Numbered from the stretch's first letter, positions 1 through 14,181 are shown. The stretch is 64,000 bases of DNA from Anoplolepis gracilipes (GCF_047496725.1 NC_132972.1:13159001-13223000), one strand, 5' to 3'. Numbers and translations are program-made. The notes: generated by a model not told the origin, from the letters alone.

Positions 1-3000
1 TATTTTTTTTTTTTTTTAGTCGAATGCATTTAATATGCAAAATGTATAAATATTTAATATTGATTAAATATATAGAAAATATATTTTCTATGTCTGAGTA
101 TTTTGAATAACTAAACTGATATAATGAGATAAGTGATGCTGCTTATAAAGAGTATCGTTAAATATTTTCTTCGATTTTTAAATCAATAAACACCTATCTG
201 TTTCTTTATAATCTTGATGATAAAGCAATAACACTAATGAAGTGATGTTATTAGTGCGTATGTAAGAAGAATGAATCCTTGAGAACACGTGCATTAAAAG
301 GGAAATGAAAAGGAGGTTCGTCCACGGTTCGTGGTTCACACAATCAGATAAATCACACGCACGGCATTTACTTTATAGCTGACGCGATCACGTTGTCTCA
401 GCGTTTTTATTTTAATAATCAGGTGTATGAGTAGCGGGGCGGATAATTTTGGCAGAACGGCTCGGCTCGCCGTTTATCTCCGTTAACAAAATGGTTTAAT
501 TACTCCGCAAACAAGTGGATCAATATCATGGTCCATCCGCCTCGGTTGAGAGCGTGATATCGTAGCTGAAATTATCGTCGTCATTATTGCCGTCAAATAA
601 TCTGTCCTAACTGTGTAACTGTTTTATATCTATTTTTCTATATGCTTATTTTTATCTTTGCTTAGCGTGACTCGAGCAAGTGAGATATCACGTCTCAGGA
701 GATTTGTAGAATTAAATTAAAGAATCGGAAGTCACCGTTTGCATACCGTACTGGTGCAAGAAACCGTGAAATTACGTGAGCAGCGTGCAAACTTTGATTC
801 TATGACATAATTATTGACCTGCCGCGACGCTTCCCATGCAACGCATGCCGGTCGAGAATCTAATTTTGTGGAGCACGTTTTCTTTTAACGCGCCCGTATA
901 TGGCCTCTCTCTCCCGTAGAGAAAGGCCGTATCTATATAATAACTGGTTAAATTCCGGTAGTGGCTATCCTGACGAACGGTAGCCTCTAATCAACCTAAT
1001 TTCGGGTTCCTTTCCTTCAATGTGGGCCAACATTGGAATTATTCGGTAATTGTAATGGATCGGAATGTTGCGCGTTCGCTCTTTAGGGTAGGAGTTGGTT
1101 CTCTCCCAGACTAATTTCGGATCTTGCGCGTTTATTTTATTTTATTTTTTCTTCATTCCTCGCGTTATTCCTCGCCATTATCGAATCCGCCGCGAATATA
1201 ATTTTTTTTTAAGATATACAATTATGAACGTATCTCTCATCACGCATTCCGATTTTGCGATGCGCCTCACGTGAAAAGCTTATGCGGCGCGTAACAGTGA
1301 AAAACATGTATCTCCTTTTATATATATATGGTGTTCGAGATTTATCAAAAACTATTTCAAGTACAGATTCTTCGGCAAATTGATGTTTTTCCTTGGTAAA
1401 AATATTTAGACAGATCGAAATTGTTTAGCAGGTTTTTCTAATTTTTAACAGTTACGTCTTACAAATTTCCGGTAAAGTAAAAGTTACTTAAATTTACACG
1501 CCAAATGGGAAAATTTATAAACTAGCAAAGGGGGGAAAGAAACGAGAAAATATTATTTTAGACCGAGTTTTATTTACGTATAATTAAATTATTCGCAGGA
1601 TAATTATTATTATCGTATTCTTTACGCGTCACTTTGTTCTAGTACTCTTTTATTCAGTTTGAGCCACGTACTTTGACGAATCATTACAATCTGGCCGAAA
1701 ATTTTTAGGAGGATAAACTCAATACCCTAGATATATATATATATATATAGATGAAGATCATCCGGACGCTTGGCGCTTGAAGTAATAATCGGGCCAGAAG
1801 TAAACTAGGTCCACGTCGTATCGGACAGAAGTAGGGAACACCCGATGTAGTTCAGCCGGTCGATTTAGAAACGCCTTCGGGGCGTATAACCGGCACGGCG
1901 TTATGCTCCTACAAGCTGAACCACTCTAGTCGCCTATTCGATATTCAATATACCGCGGCGAAATTGTCGCCGCTCTCGTTCGCAATAAAGCACGACGAAA
2001 TAATCGGGCGAGAGAAAATCGCGGCGGGAACACCACGATTCGGAATGAATGCACCGGATACGTAAATCATACGGCAATTAAAAGCAGCAGCGCCGACACA
2101 ACGTAATTATTATAGGAGATTATCTTTTAAGTATTCGCGTTACATTGAGCCCAGTTCCATGACTATTTTCTTCTCAACGATTACACCTTGGTAAAATAAA
2201 GTTAATTCTGTTATCAATTCTCGAATCTTAATTGTGTATCTAAGAGATTTCAAGCATTCAAGATTGTTTATTTGAAAGATGTGTTTGTAAAAATTTGATT
2301 ATGCTTTTGTCGCTTTAATATAATATAAACCATAACCGCCATAATATAATATAAACGTGTAAAAGAGTATTATACACCTTTTATTTTTTATTCATGTTTT
2401 TTCTTTTCCGTATTAATTAAAATTTATCAACTTTTTCGCGCACGTTATACTTTCTTTAATGTTGTTTAAATTAAAAATCTAAGAGTTTTTAATTTTTCTA
2501 TAAATCTTTTTACGCGCCATTAAAATATAATTTTTCAATGCTTTTATATATTCTTCTATATTTCTGAAGAGTATTTTTTTATAATATTCTATAACTAAAA
2601 TGTACTTTTTTACAATACCTTATTTCTTTATAATGCTCTATTTATCCACTTTCGCGACATTAATATTTATGAACAACAGCAACAAATGTATTAAACTTTG
2701 TATGGTAATATTTGAAGTGCTCTCTTATTTATCTTTCTTAGCGAGATCGAAAATATAATGTACAAAGGGAAAAAGTAAGATTGGCTCAGCGTCGCGATCG
2801 GATAACCGTCGTCTGTAATTATGCGCCTGAAATAAGAGGATGGTAGTGTACCGAATGAATAAGTAATAGAAAAGGTATAGGGTTCCGCGCATTAAATGAA
2901 GCTTGGGATAATGGCGGAATGTAATCGTCCCTTTCATCGGACTCATAAATCAGCGTCTCGTGACGTATGACGGTACCAACGAGCTACAAAGCACATTGAT

Positions 3001-3829
3001 GAAATGTGTGTTGTTTATTATTATGGTTAATAATCGAATAGTTTTGCATGTTGCGATGTTCGCTTAACCTTCATAAATCGCCGGGTCAGCGTATGAATGA
3101 AAGGATTAGTCTAATGATAACGCGATGTATACTTTATCGCGCTTAATTTGTATTGCGCTAAATTAATTCTATGAATTCGTAAGGTATTCAATTATTGCGA
3201 TTATAATAACGATTCCGCTTTATCAATATTATCTTGCGGTTAACGAATATTCTATAAAGTATAATATTAAAGATGCTGTTAATAATATGTATTTCATCAC
3301 GAATGTTTAAAGCGTTCAAAGAACCTACTATTAATCAAAATCTTGACACAAATGAAATCATAGATCACAAGTAATTTTAAAACATGGAATCTAACATCTT
3401 CTCGTTGAATATATTAAACAAGTTAAAATAGAGAGTCTATGTGGAATTGCATTGATTAATTCATTTTCAACGATACGCAAATTTTCGTCGAAGACTCGAA
3501 TCTCTTCACTTTGATTGATTCGCCTAAGGATAATCATCAGGAATAAATTGTTATGATGATTCTTAACGATCGAAAGGATCGATGATGGCATCGAATTTCA
3601 TAGATCTTGACGAATTAGTGAGAAAAGAGAGACGCGCTGCATTTCGATAAAAAAAGAATTCATTCTCATTGCGAAACGAATCGAGACAGCCTGTCGCGAA
3701 AGTGTCCACGGAAACATTGCCGTTTCTTTGAAAGGCCGTGCCGTTTGTGGTTTACCGATGCCGAAGCGAAACGATCGAGGCGGCTAGGAAATAGCTCGGC
3801 AAATAGCGCGGCTACCCTCGTTAACTCGA
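1..3829. other. Non-coding AT-rich stretch
   Basis: No open frame here has gene character. The stretch opens with a poly-T run (about 3-17) and holds an (AT)n microsatellite at 1731-1749. Moderately GC-rich, CpG-containing patches lie near 300-560, 840-960, 1780-2100 and 3590-3830. If the exon at 8244 is real, a non-coding upstream exon could lie here or further upstream, but I see no clear promoter and donor pair. Confidence 0.6.
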
Positions 3830-3932
3830 TTTAATGGCACGTCGTTAGCAGTCGTATGCCCCGGGATCGCTCTGGTGACCATAAAAAACGGTGATGCACT
3901 CGGAATTTGGGATACCGGGAATCGTTAAAGCT

Positions 3933-3933
<1 letters not shown>

Positions 3934-3987
<54 letters not shown>

Positions 3988-3992
3988 AGAGA
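3934..3992. repeat. (GA)n microsatellite
   Basis: An almost pure GA dinucleotide run of about 55 bases, interrupted once near its 3' end. It produces open frames of alternating Arg-Glu on one strand and Ser-Leu on the other, which are artefacts of the repeat. Confidence 0.95.
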
Positions 3993-4388
3993 CTTTGGAA
4001 TCGAGATGCACAACGTGTTATTGTGTATGTGCCTTACCGGTTTTTCCCGTATCTCTCGAATTCTCGTCTCACGCGTGCAGACAATACCTATATAAAAGAT
4101 GATAACGGCGAAGATTGCTGGTGTAAAACTTCTCATTCGGACCCGATATAACTCAGTTAACTCTATCTCTTGTTATTGTTGCTCGCGTGTGGCGCACGGT
4201 TGTCTAGCCATTTATGGCATTTCAAGTGTATTTTAATATGAAATTTAAAAAATTGTAACAATTCAGAAAATACGTTTGCACCAAAGTAAAGAGAAATATC
4301 TTTTAAGATTATTCGATATCAAGAAAAGTAATAAAAAAATAATTAAAATTTCATCATACTACATATTACATGTTGAAACTGGAACCAA

Positions 4389-4410
4389 ATCTCTCTCTCT
4401 CTCTCTCTCT
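4389..4410. repeat. (CT)n microsatellite
   Basis: About ten CT units in AT-rich sequence. Confidence 0.9.
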
Positions 4411-4711
4411 ACTTAGTTTTTTTTAACATAATATACTATGTAATATAATTTATAATTTATTTGTGATGAAAAATATTATTTGATTAAAAACTTTATACTT
4501 TCATTATTTGATCAAATAGGTATGTATCAAGTAAAGTAGATTTTCTTAAATAGAAGAAGAATAGTAAAAACTCTATAAGGAGATTTTGAGGTTTGTTAGA
4601 ATATATATTATTATTCAAAATTAGGGATAATCGTTTTACGGCAACTTACATTATTCTATATCGATTGTACTTGGACTGCATTACAGTATAAGATGAATTT
4701 ATATGTTACAA

Positions 4712-4743
4712 TTGACTATTTCATAGTCATAGTCAATAGTCAA
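4712..4743. repeat. Inverted repeat, 9-bp arms
   Basis: TTGACTATT at 4712-4720 is the exact reverse complement of AATAGTCAA at 4735-4743, with a 14-base loop. The loop itself contains repeated CATAGTC units. No transposon ends are visible around it. Confidence 0.7.
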
Positions 4744-4845
4744 GACTATGCTGTAACGATATTTGCATCTCAATTGATGAATTCCAATCTTCGTTGCATA
4801 GTTTGTAGCAAGGCTATAGTAATTTTGGAATTGCGAGATGTAGCA

Positions 4846-4887
4846 TGTATATTTCAAAGAGATATATCGTGTACATTTCAAAGAGAT
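4846..4887. repeat. Two-copy direct repeat, 24-bp period
   Basis: An 18-base unit containing ATTTCAAAGAGAT occurs at 4846-4863 and again at 4870-4887, with one difference (TGTAT versus TGTAC). It lies inside a 68-codon open frame (4693-4899, + strand) that has no other coding character. Confidence 0.75.
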
Positions 4888-5259
4888 GCGATCATGTAAC
4901 TCTAACTTTGAAATATATATTTCATAATATTAAATCTTTAAGAACATTTTGATAAAATTATTCGCTGTTAATATTGTAGGCATGTTTTCACACGATTTGT
5001 ATGTCAAAAAGATATAATATATTTCTAATTTTTATTCGTGACGAACAAAAAGAAAAATAGTTATGCGCAAAAAATAGTGAAATAAAGTTGAAGACAAAAT
5101 GTGTATTTTACTCGGTATTTTCTAAAATATTTTTGCTCAAGTCGGATTTGACTCTATCGTACAGTAGTCAAGGATAAAAACATGTATATCCAAATGGAAA
5201 AAAAAGAGACGTCACAGAAGAAATACGGATCTTAGATTGAAAAATCCCATCTCTCGGAG

Positions 5260-8243
5260 CAGAGTCGGCTTAAAAACTCTCGAGCTGGCGCAAAAATTCT
5301 ACACTTCAAACGTATCCCAGATTAAACCTGCCTGCGCAGCTTCGACGATTACACACCGTCGCGTCGCACTGTAACATGGATGACGAGGGGCGGCACCCTC
5401 GTGTCTTCGTGTCCTCTCCGATGAAACGAGACTTTGAGGGATGTGCGAACAGCACATCGAGGAGACCTGGGATGTGGTCTCCTCTCTTTCCTGTCCCTCT
5501 TCTCTCCCAAACATCTCGCCGTTCCTTTTCCTAGAAGAGGGTGTAGGCGACAGTTTCAATCTGGCGGTTCAATTTCGGGAGAGAGTCGGATAGAAATGTG
5601 TGTTCACATGCGTACATATGCGTGCTCGCGTTTACATAGCCTGTACATTTGATGTTCGTTCGAGCAATTGCAACGCGACTTATTTCATATTCTAGTGCGG
5701 TTGCAGTCGCTTACTTCGATGGTGCTCTCGTTGTGAAACAAAGCGATATGTGGGAAAATGTATCGGAAAGAAAAGGAAATCAAAGTGTCACGAGCGACAT
5801 TGCTTTCTTTAAATTACAAATAACGGAAGTATATGTAACAGTTTGAAAGTAAAAAAATTGAAGTTATTTTACATGAATTTATTCATCATTTTGAACGAAT
5901 GATTTTCTAAAAATTCCGCTAAAAGAATTTCACTCGTGACACATATTTTCTTTTCTTCTCTTCTTTTTTTTTTTTTTTTTAACGTTACATATGTACTTTC
6001 GTTATTTGCAAGGTTTCGAGAAAAGGATCGTGAAAAATTTTACTTGTAAACTATTAAAGAATCTGCCAGCAAGAAATTTCCGAGTGACGTTACTACTTGT
6101 CGTGGGATTCAATGTTGAATACGAAGAGCACGATAGCTACGATAGCTGATTAAATTTAAGCGTCCCTCTGACTCGCGGCGGCCCGTTGGCGTGTGCGGTT
6201 CGCTTCGATTCGGCTCCGGTTAGGCTACACGCGCGCGCAAGCACGCACGCACGCACGCACGCACGCGAGCGAGCCACGCGTGCAGCAGAGGCAAAGAGCA
6301 TGCATGTGGCATGGCCAACAACTCTGTTGCGCACGCGCACGCATACACACGAATTTATCCTCATGCACGGATGACGTAGAGATGCATTATGAATATTCAA
6401 CCGACTGTAGCCGGCATGGCTGCGCGCGAATCCATTATTCATTCCCGCAGCGACATCAGCAAGGGCTCGCGTTTTCCGCGCCGAAATGCGGAGCGCGAAA
6501 CAGACGGCAGAGGATGAAGCGAAAAAGGCGGATTTTCGTTTTTCGCCGCTTTTTTTTCATTTCAGATTGAATTGCTTCTCATGCCAGAATATGCGCGAGA
6601 GTGATTCGATCGGGAGAGAAATCAAATCCGGGCTTAATTCTTGAACGTGCAAATTTTTTAGACTTTTAATTTATTTCAAATGCCCATACAAAAAGATCGT
6701 GTGTTAGGGTGGTAACTTGTTTATTTATTTTCTATTGAAACAAATTTGCACAAACGAGTCGTCGCTCGGAAGAATAGAATAGACTCCGTCAGATAAGAAA
6801 AAGAGCGTGTCGCTGTCTCTCTCCATCTCTTGCAGAATCTCATCTCGGCGCGCTTTGCCTCTTTTTCTACCGTCTCTTTTATTTCTTCTTGTAGACCCAC
6901 GTTCTATCTTCCTCTCTTTCTCTGTCGACATCCTCTTCTTCTTTTACATCTCCTTTTCATTCCTCATGTTCTTATTCGGACGCGCGAAAGAATGCGCTCT
7001 GCGCTCGGCCTAATAACCCCTTCGAAAGGGACGGGAGGGGAGCTTACGCAACAGTCTGCGGCCGGATTTTTGGGATTCCTGGCCGCGCGAAACACATCGT
7101 GATCTCCCGCCGTATCTCGATTGCTCCTGAATTACTGACATTTCAAACGGTCGATGACGGAATCGCATCGACTGGGCCGATCGCGATGAACGTGATGTGT
7201 AATTAATCATCGAACATTTCAAAATTTCACTTTTTTTCGCTTTCGCAATCTTTTTCAAATTTAAATCGGTTAAATAATTATTGTGCGTTTTTAATTATCG
7301 ATATTAAATATTGTGTAATAAAATTCAATTTAATTAAATTTCTCTATTGTAGTAAGAAAAGAGTTTAAAAAATATTACGTTTCTACATTATTTAATTGAT
7401 CTAACTTTCAATTTTTAATATTAAGTAATTTTATATATAAAATTACTGCTATCTCGAGAGAGACATGAAAGCACAAAGTTGTCATTATTTTTTGATAACT
7501 TACTTATTTGTGATTTATATATTTATGTAGAAAATAAAATCTTGCAAATGCAAAGCAGCACGCAAAGATTCTAATAAAAAATGCACGCAGTGCATTCACA
7601 ATTTCCTACGCGACGGTTAACATACCGTGAGCTACTGAAAATGAGCCGTCGCGACGATTACAGCTTCTCGTAATGTGTCCCACAATAATCTCAATTTACT
7701 GCATAAATGCCAGGCTATCCGCTTAAAGGACACGCGCGTTCGCGCGCTTAATGAGCCTCGGATAATCGGACCCTTCTACGACGCGCCCTCGCTTATCGTT
7801 GAGATCTCTCCATATCTATAAACGCGATCGCGAAGGGCGCCGCTGATACCGGCGGACTCTTCGTTCCGCAATATACACGCTCGCACGCATTTTCTGCGGC
7901 ATCTGCATGACGTTATGCAGATTCGGTACGCCGGGAGATAATCGACGAACGATGCGTTACCAATCGCTCGTCTTATGGAATGGGCTCGAATGCGGGATCT
8001 TGGAAGCATACTCGGGAACCTAAAGAAAAATTACTTACGCGTTTATTGTAATCTCACATCGATATCAGGATAATTTCTTATAGAAATAAGACCAGCAATA
8101 TATCGCAGAGATTTTAAAGGAACAGAAATAGTAAAGCTAGAAATTTTTATGTAAACTGTAATCTTTATTGTATCTTATATGTTTATTCCTCGTAATGAAG
8201 AAAATTCGTTTGATCGCTAACTAAGTGTTTCGCTTTGTTCTAG
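5260..8243. other. CpG-rich islands separated by AT-rich DNA, no gene supported
   Basis: GC-rich patches lie at about 5270-5640, 6120-6600, 6960-7220 and 7600-8020. Open frames occur on both strands in each of them, as expected from base composition, and none has supporting splice signals. A poly-T run lies at 5964-5980. The patch ending near 8020 precedes the candidate exon at 8244 and could hold regulatory sequence. Confidence 0.5.
6241..6266. repeat. (GCAC)n tetranucleotide microsatellite
   Basis: About six tandem GCAC units in a GC-rich patch. Overlapping frames here encode low-complexity Ala/Arg/His/Thr strings and are not genes. Confidence 0.9.
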
Positions 8244-8371
8244 GTAAGTTGTGACCGGAAAACCGCGATCGACCTTTGGATAATAATTCGGCGGTAGAGC
8301 TCAGAATGACGTTCAGATGCATGCCGGCCTTTCAGACTCTTGGAGGCGGTGCTGACTGCGGCGCATCTTGG
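8244..8371 (+). CDS. Candidate exon holding a start codon (start at 8306)
   Basis: The 128-base exon is bounded by a good acceptor (branch-like CTAAC near 8219, pyrimidine-rich tract, TTCTAG ending at 8243) and a near-consensus GTGAGT donor at 8372. All three frames contain a stop when read from the acceptor, so it cannot be a wholly coding internal exon. An ATG at 8306, with A at -3, opens 22 codons that run to the donor in phase 0. The predicted N-terminus starts MTFRCMPAF and has a Gly-rich stretch near residues 13-15. I do not recognise it. The fitting role is the second exon of a gene with a non-coding first exon upstream, contributing a short isoform-specific N-terminus. No acceptor partner downstream in the window is certain. 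It could also be an untranslated leader exon or a chance pairing of splice signals. Confidence 0.4.
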
Positions 8372-10979
8372 GTGAGTGCGTTGCGCTTATGTAAGACACA
8401 CGCGATTGCCATAATCGCGCACGCAAAATGCGCGCACGCTTGATGACCTTTCTTCTGCGGATTCATGAAATACTTGGCGGCACCGCCATTATTCGATATT
8501 CGTTGCTCACGACTCTTTTGACGTCTTTGTATCGTCTCGTCTCTCTGTGCGCGTGCATCGTGTGCCAGGCTAAACGTTGAACGCCGATAAATGCACGCGA
8601 CACAAAGGATTTGTATCGAAAATATTTACGAACATTCGTATTTTTATTCAATTAATAGTCTGTCAAGTTTTTCAAAGCGTTGCTACCGGCTTGGCGCGTT
8701 ATTGAGCCCTTGTAATTTTATCGAGATTTTCACTGAAATGCGTAGCGATATTTTTACACGTCCGACGGGTACCGTGGTTTCTGTTATCAGAACTCCCTTT
8801 CTCTCTATCTCTTTTTCTCTGCTCACACATCGCAACTTTTTTAATCATACCGAAAATGTAAATTATTTAATTACCAGCAAACGTTTGGAATAATGGAAGC
8901 CTTTTTTATATTTTTAATGACTCGCGGTTGAATTAACGATGATACATTACTTTCGAGAAAAAATTGTTTTATGCCTCGCACAAATATGGTTTGAGGAAAA
9001 ATCGTAATCGATTAATATCATCGCGATGGGTAATTGTCCAACAAATATTATTACCGTTGAGAAAAATACGCAATCTAACAGGTTTAACAATCCCCCTAAA
9101 TGTTTACGACATTTACCAGGTAATGTATAAGATTCGATTATCTCCTCTGAATAAGAACATTATAACTGTTAATGCAACAAAGTTTTTGGAACTTACGTGC
9201 TTGAAAATAACATTAACATAATAATAATTGTTTAGGAGAATTAGCGGCATTATATAAATATTTACGATAAATGTATTTAAGATGTGGTAAATTATAAGAT
9301 TTCAACGCTCTTTGTTAAACTTAATAACAACGTCAGAATTTGAATACTAAAACGATATTTAATAATGCAGTAAAATATCGAAAGACGATATAACATTTTA
9401 AATAACATTTTACAAGAAGTATTAGCTAACAGAAAGCGAGAAGATTTCAGGTATCGGTCTATAAACGTGTTTTCAGACGTTATTATCTGGAAAATCTCCG
9501 GAATATATTATAGTATGTAAGAGAGCCCGCGCGAACTCGTGTAGAAACTCGTGCTACAAAGTTCAGTACGTCTAGACGTATCGATTATATTACTCGCTCG
9601 TGTGAACGCATTCGAGAGATCTGGATTGATTTATAAAGAAATAACATAGTGGGTTGATGTTATAATAACAACGGAAATTGCTGAAAACAACACTTGTCGA
9701 AAGCGATACGCGCGAGGGGCGTTAATTACAAAACAGCGTTTTAAAATAAAAACACACGACACTATCGTGAAAATTGAAGCGAATTTTTTCCCAATATGAT
9801 ATAAACATAGAGAGAAAGAGAGACTATTGTACGCACCAGCGGAGAGGCAGGTGTTATAATTTCGCGCAGCGTGCGAAATTGAAAGAAAGGTACGAGCTCG
9901 CGATGATACGCACGTGTAGTGCGTCCTCGAATTATCCTCCCGTACGCGAACCATCGCGATGAATCGCGCAACGTACTATCTCGTCGCATGACGCTTAATG
10001 ATGTTGAAAACTTCGATGGCCGCGCACGGCGTGTTCCATAGTTTCACGGAATTAGACGAGAAAGCCGATGTTGGAAGAGAGGAGGCCATTTGCTTTGGAT
10101 AATAACGCGGCGCGCAAGCCCCTCTTTAATGCGCCTACGCGACTTCAAACCCGGCACCGCCGCAGATTCTCAAACCTTCCTTCTTATTCTCATTCCATTG
10201 TTATTACTTTGTATTCCCTTTCTCCCCTCTTTCCGAGCCAAGTAAATAACTCCTCATCGTTTACTTACCCTACCCCCGAGTTTATAATGGAGATTATCTT
10301 ATTTGTGTCGAGTCTCGTTTTAGTCCTCGGCAAAGTCCAAGCTCCTCGATGGTAGAAACGACGTCGGAGGGTAGAGGGGAGCGGAGGAAAAAAAAAGAAG
10401 GGAAAAAGAGCATAAGAAGGAGGAATCGCGCGATAAAAGAGCGAAAGAGAGAGAATGGAAATAAGCACGAGAAAAAAACACAGAGAGTAACGGCGGGAGG
10501 TGGAATAAAGGGAGGATAAAATGGCGGGAGCTCGGTAAAAGAAATGAAAAGAATAGTTATACTGATGTTTTTCACTCTTCGCTCGATCTCATATTTTATT
10601 CCGGAAATGGAGATTTTAAGACGGTAATTTCACAAATATAATATCTGATAACGTGAAAACAAAGTATTACATCTTTGTATCGTTTATTCGTGACCGTGAA
10701 AACATGATAAGAAATTAGTAAAGTATTGTTTTAATATCGAAGATGCGACTCGTCGAAATTACCAGCGAGCGTGTATCGATATTACAACGTGTTACATATG
10801 AAAAATAATGAAGTGCCGATCTATGCGCTAGCGCTAACTATATCATTTGTGCGATACAAATGTTATATTAATTTCATTCATCCACCAAGGGACTAACCAA
10901 CATACCTACCTCCCCTACCGATTCAAACGGTGCGATTTTCATTAACAAAATATACAAATCATTAATTATACCGGGCAGA

Positions 10980-10981
<2 letters not shown>
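8372..10981. other. Non-coding; CpG patches and a pyrimidine/purine-rich block
   Basis: If the 8371 donor is used, this is intron. It is AT-rich from about 8850 to 9480. A CpG patch lies at 9840-10170, followed by pyrimidine-rich (10180-10250) and purine-rich (10360-10520) segments that generate long open frames of low complexity. No convincing exon. Confidence 0.5.

Positions 10982-11010
<29 letters not shown>
10982..11010. repeat. Poly-T run of 29
   Basis: Uninterrupted T homopolymer. It could be the A-tail of a reverse-strand retroposed sequence, but no target duplication or element body is recognisable next to it. Confidence 0.95.
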
Positions 11011-14000
11011 GTAACTTGTAAATTTTTCGCCAATTCTCGAGTGAAGTTTTCTTTATGTTGTTTTGGTAAATTGATTTCTAGCGCGATCATTCCTTTCCTT
11101 CTCCGTTTCAAGTTTCCGTATCGTTCGCGCTCGTCTCCACGGCACGTGGGCCGTTTTGTCTCAAAACAATCATGCTGCGCAGTCGATTTTAATTTTCAAA
11201 GCAAACAGGCATTATCACCCACGGCGGATCATTCTTTCGCTTCGTTCTTTCTTCGACTCGTGAACGTTATTTAAAGCACACAGTTTTACGCAGGCAAGAT
11301 TTCTTTCTTCCAATGTTTTAGAAAGTTGCTTTACGTTAGTTACATATAATCTTTACTTTAATTATGAACATTTTTCTAATTATAATATTATAGAAAACGG
11401 TATGCTATTTTATCTTTTTCTTATGAAGCTTGAGAAGAAGTTTATTTTGCTTCAAGCTTTGCTTGGATAACGAATTTAATCTTGATGAAAACGACAATGT
11501 TTTTATTCGATTAACAGAAATCAACAGGAGAAACAGTGGGAAATGACAATTACAAATTATACTTTAACATATTTCGAATTCTCTGCCACTGTATTTGCTC
11601 AAACAGGGTATTATACATGTTAAGATCATTAAAAGAAAATAATATCCTCAATCGTGTCTATCTCAATATATATATATATATATATATATTTCTTTTTTTT
11701 TTTTTAATTATTTCTTTATATAAAACCGGTAAAATGTGATTCAAGTTTTACTATCTCTAACGGAGTAGGTAGTATAAATAGATTTCTTAAAAATGAATGC
11801 AAAGGGGATGTTACTTTCCAAATATAAACGCCGCTGGAGCAATTAGTCAATTTTATCAGCGAAATCTATCTGGAGAAGAGAAAATCTCGACGGAGAAAAA
11901 ATCGGAGGCAAAAATTGCGGAAAGAGAAGAAAGAAATCAACTGAAAAATTGCACATTTGCGCGGCAGTAATGTAAGAAATTTCGAATCGCATGCAAGATC
12001 GCGCTTTAGATTAGATCATCAGTAAACGCGCCTCAAGACGTCGCGGCTCGCCGCAATGAGGCGTAGCTACACCGCGCTCTGGCACGCTAATGAACGGTTA
12101 AGTACAAGTCTCGGAGTGTTACACGCGCGGGATATATCTAACCATTCCCCTGCCGCCGTTTGGCCCCTCTCTCTCCCTCTCTCTCCCTCTCTCTCTATTT
12201 CTCTGTCTATATATACATATACAATAAATACATATATATATATATATATATATGTATCCGTTCCTCTAGTTGCTCTCTCGGCATCCACCATTCTGCGGTT
12301 CGGGCGAATCGCACGTAAAGCAGCGCGTCCACACCTTGCAATTACGAGAAAAAGGGGGTCCACCCACTACATCGCGATCCTTTCAACGTAACCGGGCTGG
12401 CGCGTTCTCTCCCCGTCGAGTTTCATTATTAATTATCAGGTCGCCACTATGTTATTAGTGCGACTAGGAGAAACCGCCCCGACCGTTCCGACTGGAAACG
12501 CGACGCTTAATTCTCGCGTCGCGCCGCCGCTCTGTGTCTAAGTCCTTGCTGACAAATACTATGGACGTGCGTTGCGTGCGTGAATGTGTGCTATAATCTG
12601 CCAAAGGGTATCTGTGAACTTTGGCATGAGTCGTACGTGTAATTACTGTTATTAATTAGTCCAAGAAACGAGGCGTTTTAAGCGCAGCAAATAAAAAGTC
12701 TGCGTTGTTGCGTTTGTTGAAATAATAGACAATGATGAATATTTTGTCCGTGTATTAGAATGAGCAGGCGTAACATATACGATGTTGCGACGAATTCAAG
12801 AAATTGTAGAATATCGATAATTTGTTGCAAAAAGATTTTTTTTTTTTTTTTTAAATCAACGACTAATATTTGAAGAGCGATATGACGAGCTTAAAGTTTT
12901 TAAAAGGTATTCCAAATATTTTTACGTCATTTAAATTCACAATGTCAAAACGTTTAAACCTTTTGAGATTCAATTTTCTTAATTTTAAGATTATAAAGTT
13001 TTAAACTCTCTACAAGTTAGCAAATCTCCTAACATCCAATAAAAATTTAAAGATCTACGGATGCAAGAAGAATTGAAATACTGATATGTAATTTATACAT
13101 GCGTGTATGTATTGATTCTAATTTATCAATTTTATACTTTTAAAGAAAAAAAATTCATTTATCATATATACCAAATAAAAATCTCTTAACTTTTCTCTCA
13201 TTATCATAACAGTTTGAGCATACCTGTTGCATTGTACAACTTTATTAAATGTTAAAAATAACATTTTAAAAATAACACTAGATGATATACAAACTGCATA
13301 ATATTTCTCAAAAATTAAATAACCACAATATTCCGTAACTATTATACGATGATATAAGAAAATATTGAAATAACACAGATCATTATTAGTTGGCACAATA
13401 TTAATTTTGATAATTTTGTCGTATTTCAATTCAGAAACTTTTTATACCATCTGCACGGACAAGTATATTCAATTTAATATTTAGATCTATAAATTATTAT
13501 CCTAGCAATCTAGCAATACACAAAACATATCATATATTAGCTTTTTTATATTCTCAATTATGACTCAAGTAGTATACGTATAATATTCCGACCATAATTC
13601 AATCAATTTTAATTAATTGATAAACATATTTTACTAATAATTCTCATCAATTTGTAGCGGAAGATAAAGTGGCGCGAGTTTTGTTTATCGTAGTGCAAAT
13701 TACGCTCCGCGAATCATTGGGTTAATTAAGAGGAAAACAAGGGATGCAAAATTCTTTCTGGATAGCGCAAACTCGTTGATGCGCGTTCATATGTGCTCAT
13801 TAATGTTTTTCCGCGACAAAGACGAGTCGCGCGGCGTCGGGGCAAAGGAAAAGCGCGGCTCGTCCCTGTTTCTCCTTTGGCGAAGCGGGCCGGCTTTGTG
13901 AGAGACATTTGCGACCGTTTGTGTACACGCTGCGACAGTGCAAGAGTCGATCTCCGACTCTCGTACACGAAACAAAGCGCGCTCGCTGGCAAACGAGCCG

Positions 14001-14181
14001 TCCGGGACCCCCGAGGGGCGGCGAGTATTTCACCAGAATTTACGTTGCATTTCACGCTGCTAATACTCTCGTGGTATAATTATAATTAGCGGGCTACGCC
14101 CTTCACACCGCCCCATTCGAAAGTTTGCTGCGGATATACCTGGTGCGCATCCTTCCACCTTGATATCCACTTGGACTCACT
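11011..14181. other. Non-coding, AT-rich with GC islands at 12020-12560 and 13660-14170
   Basis: Contains (AT)n at 11666-11689, a CT-rich tract at 12165-12208 followed by (AT)n at 12232-12252, and a poly-T run near 12838. The stretch 12700-13660 is very AT-rich and holds nothing recognisable. The two GC islands are CpG-dense and have open frames on both strands without splice support. Confidence 0.5.

Noticed and set aside
3831..4151. Frames of 86-101 codons over the (GA)n repeat
   Set aside because: Arg-Glu and Ser-Leu strings from the microsatellite.
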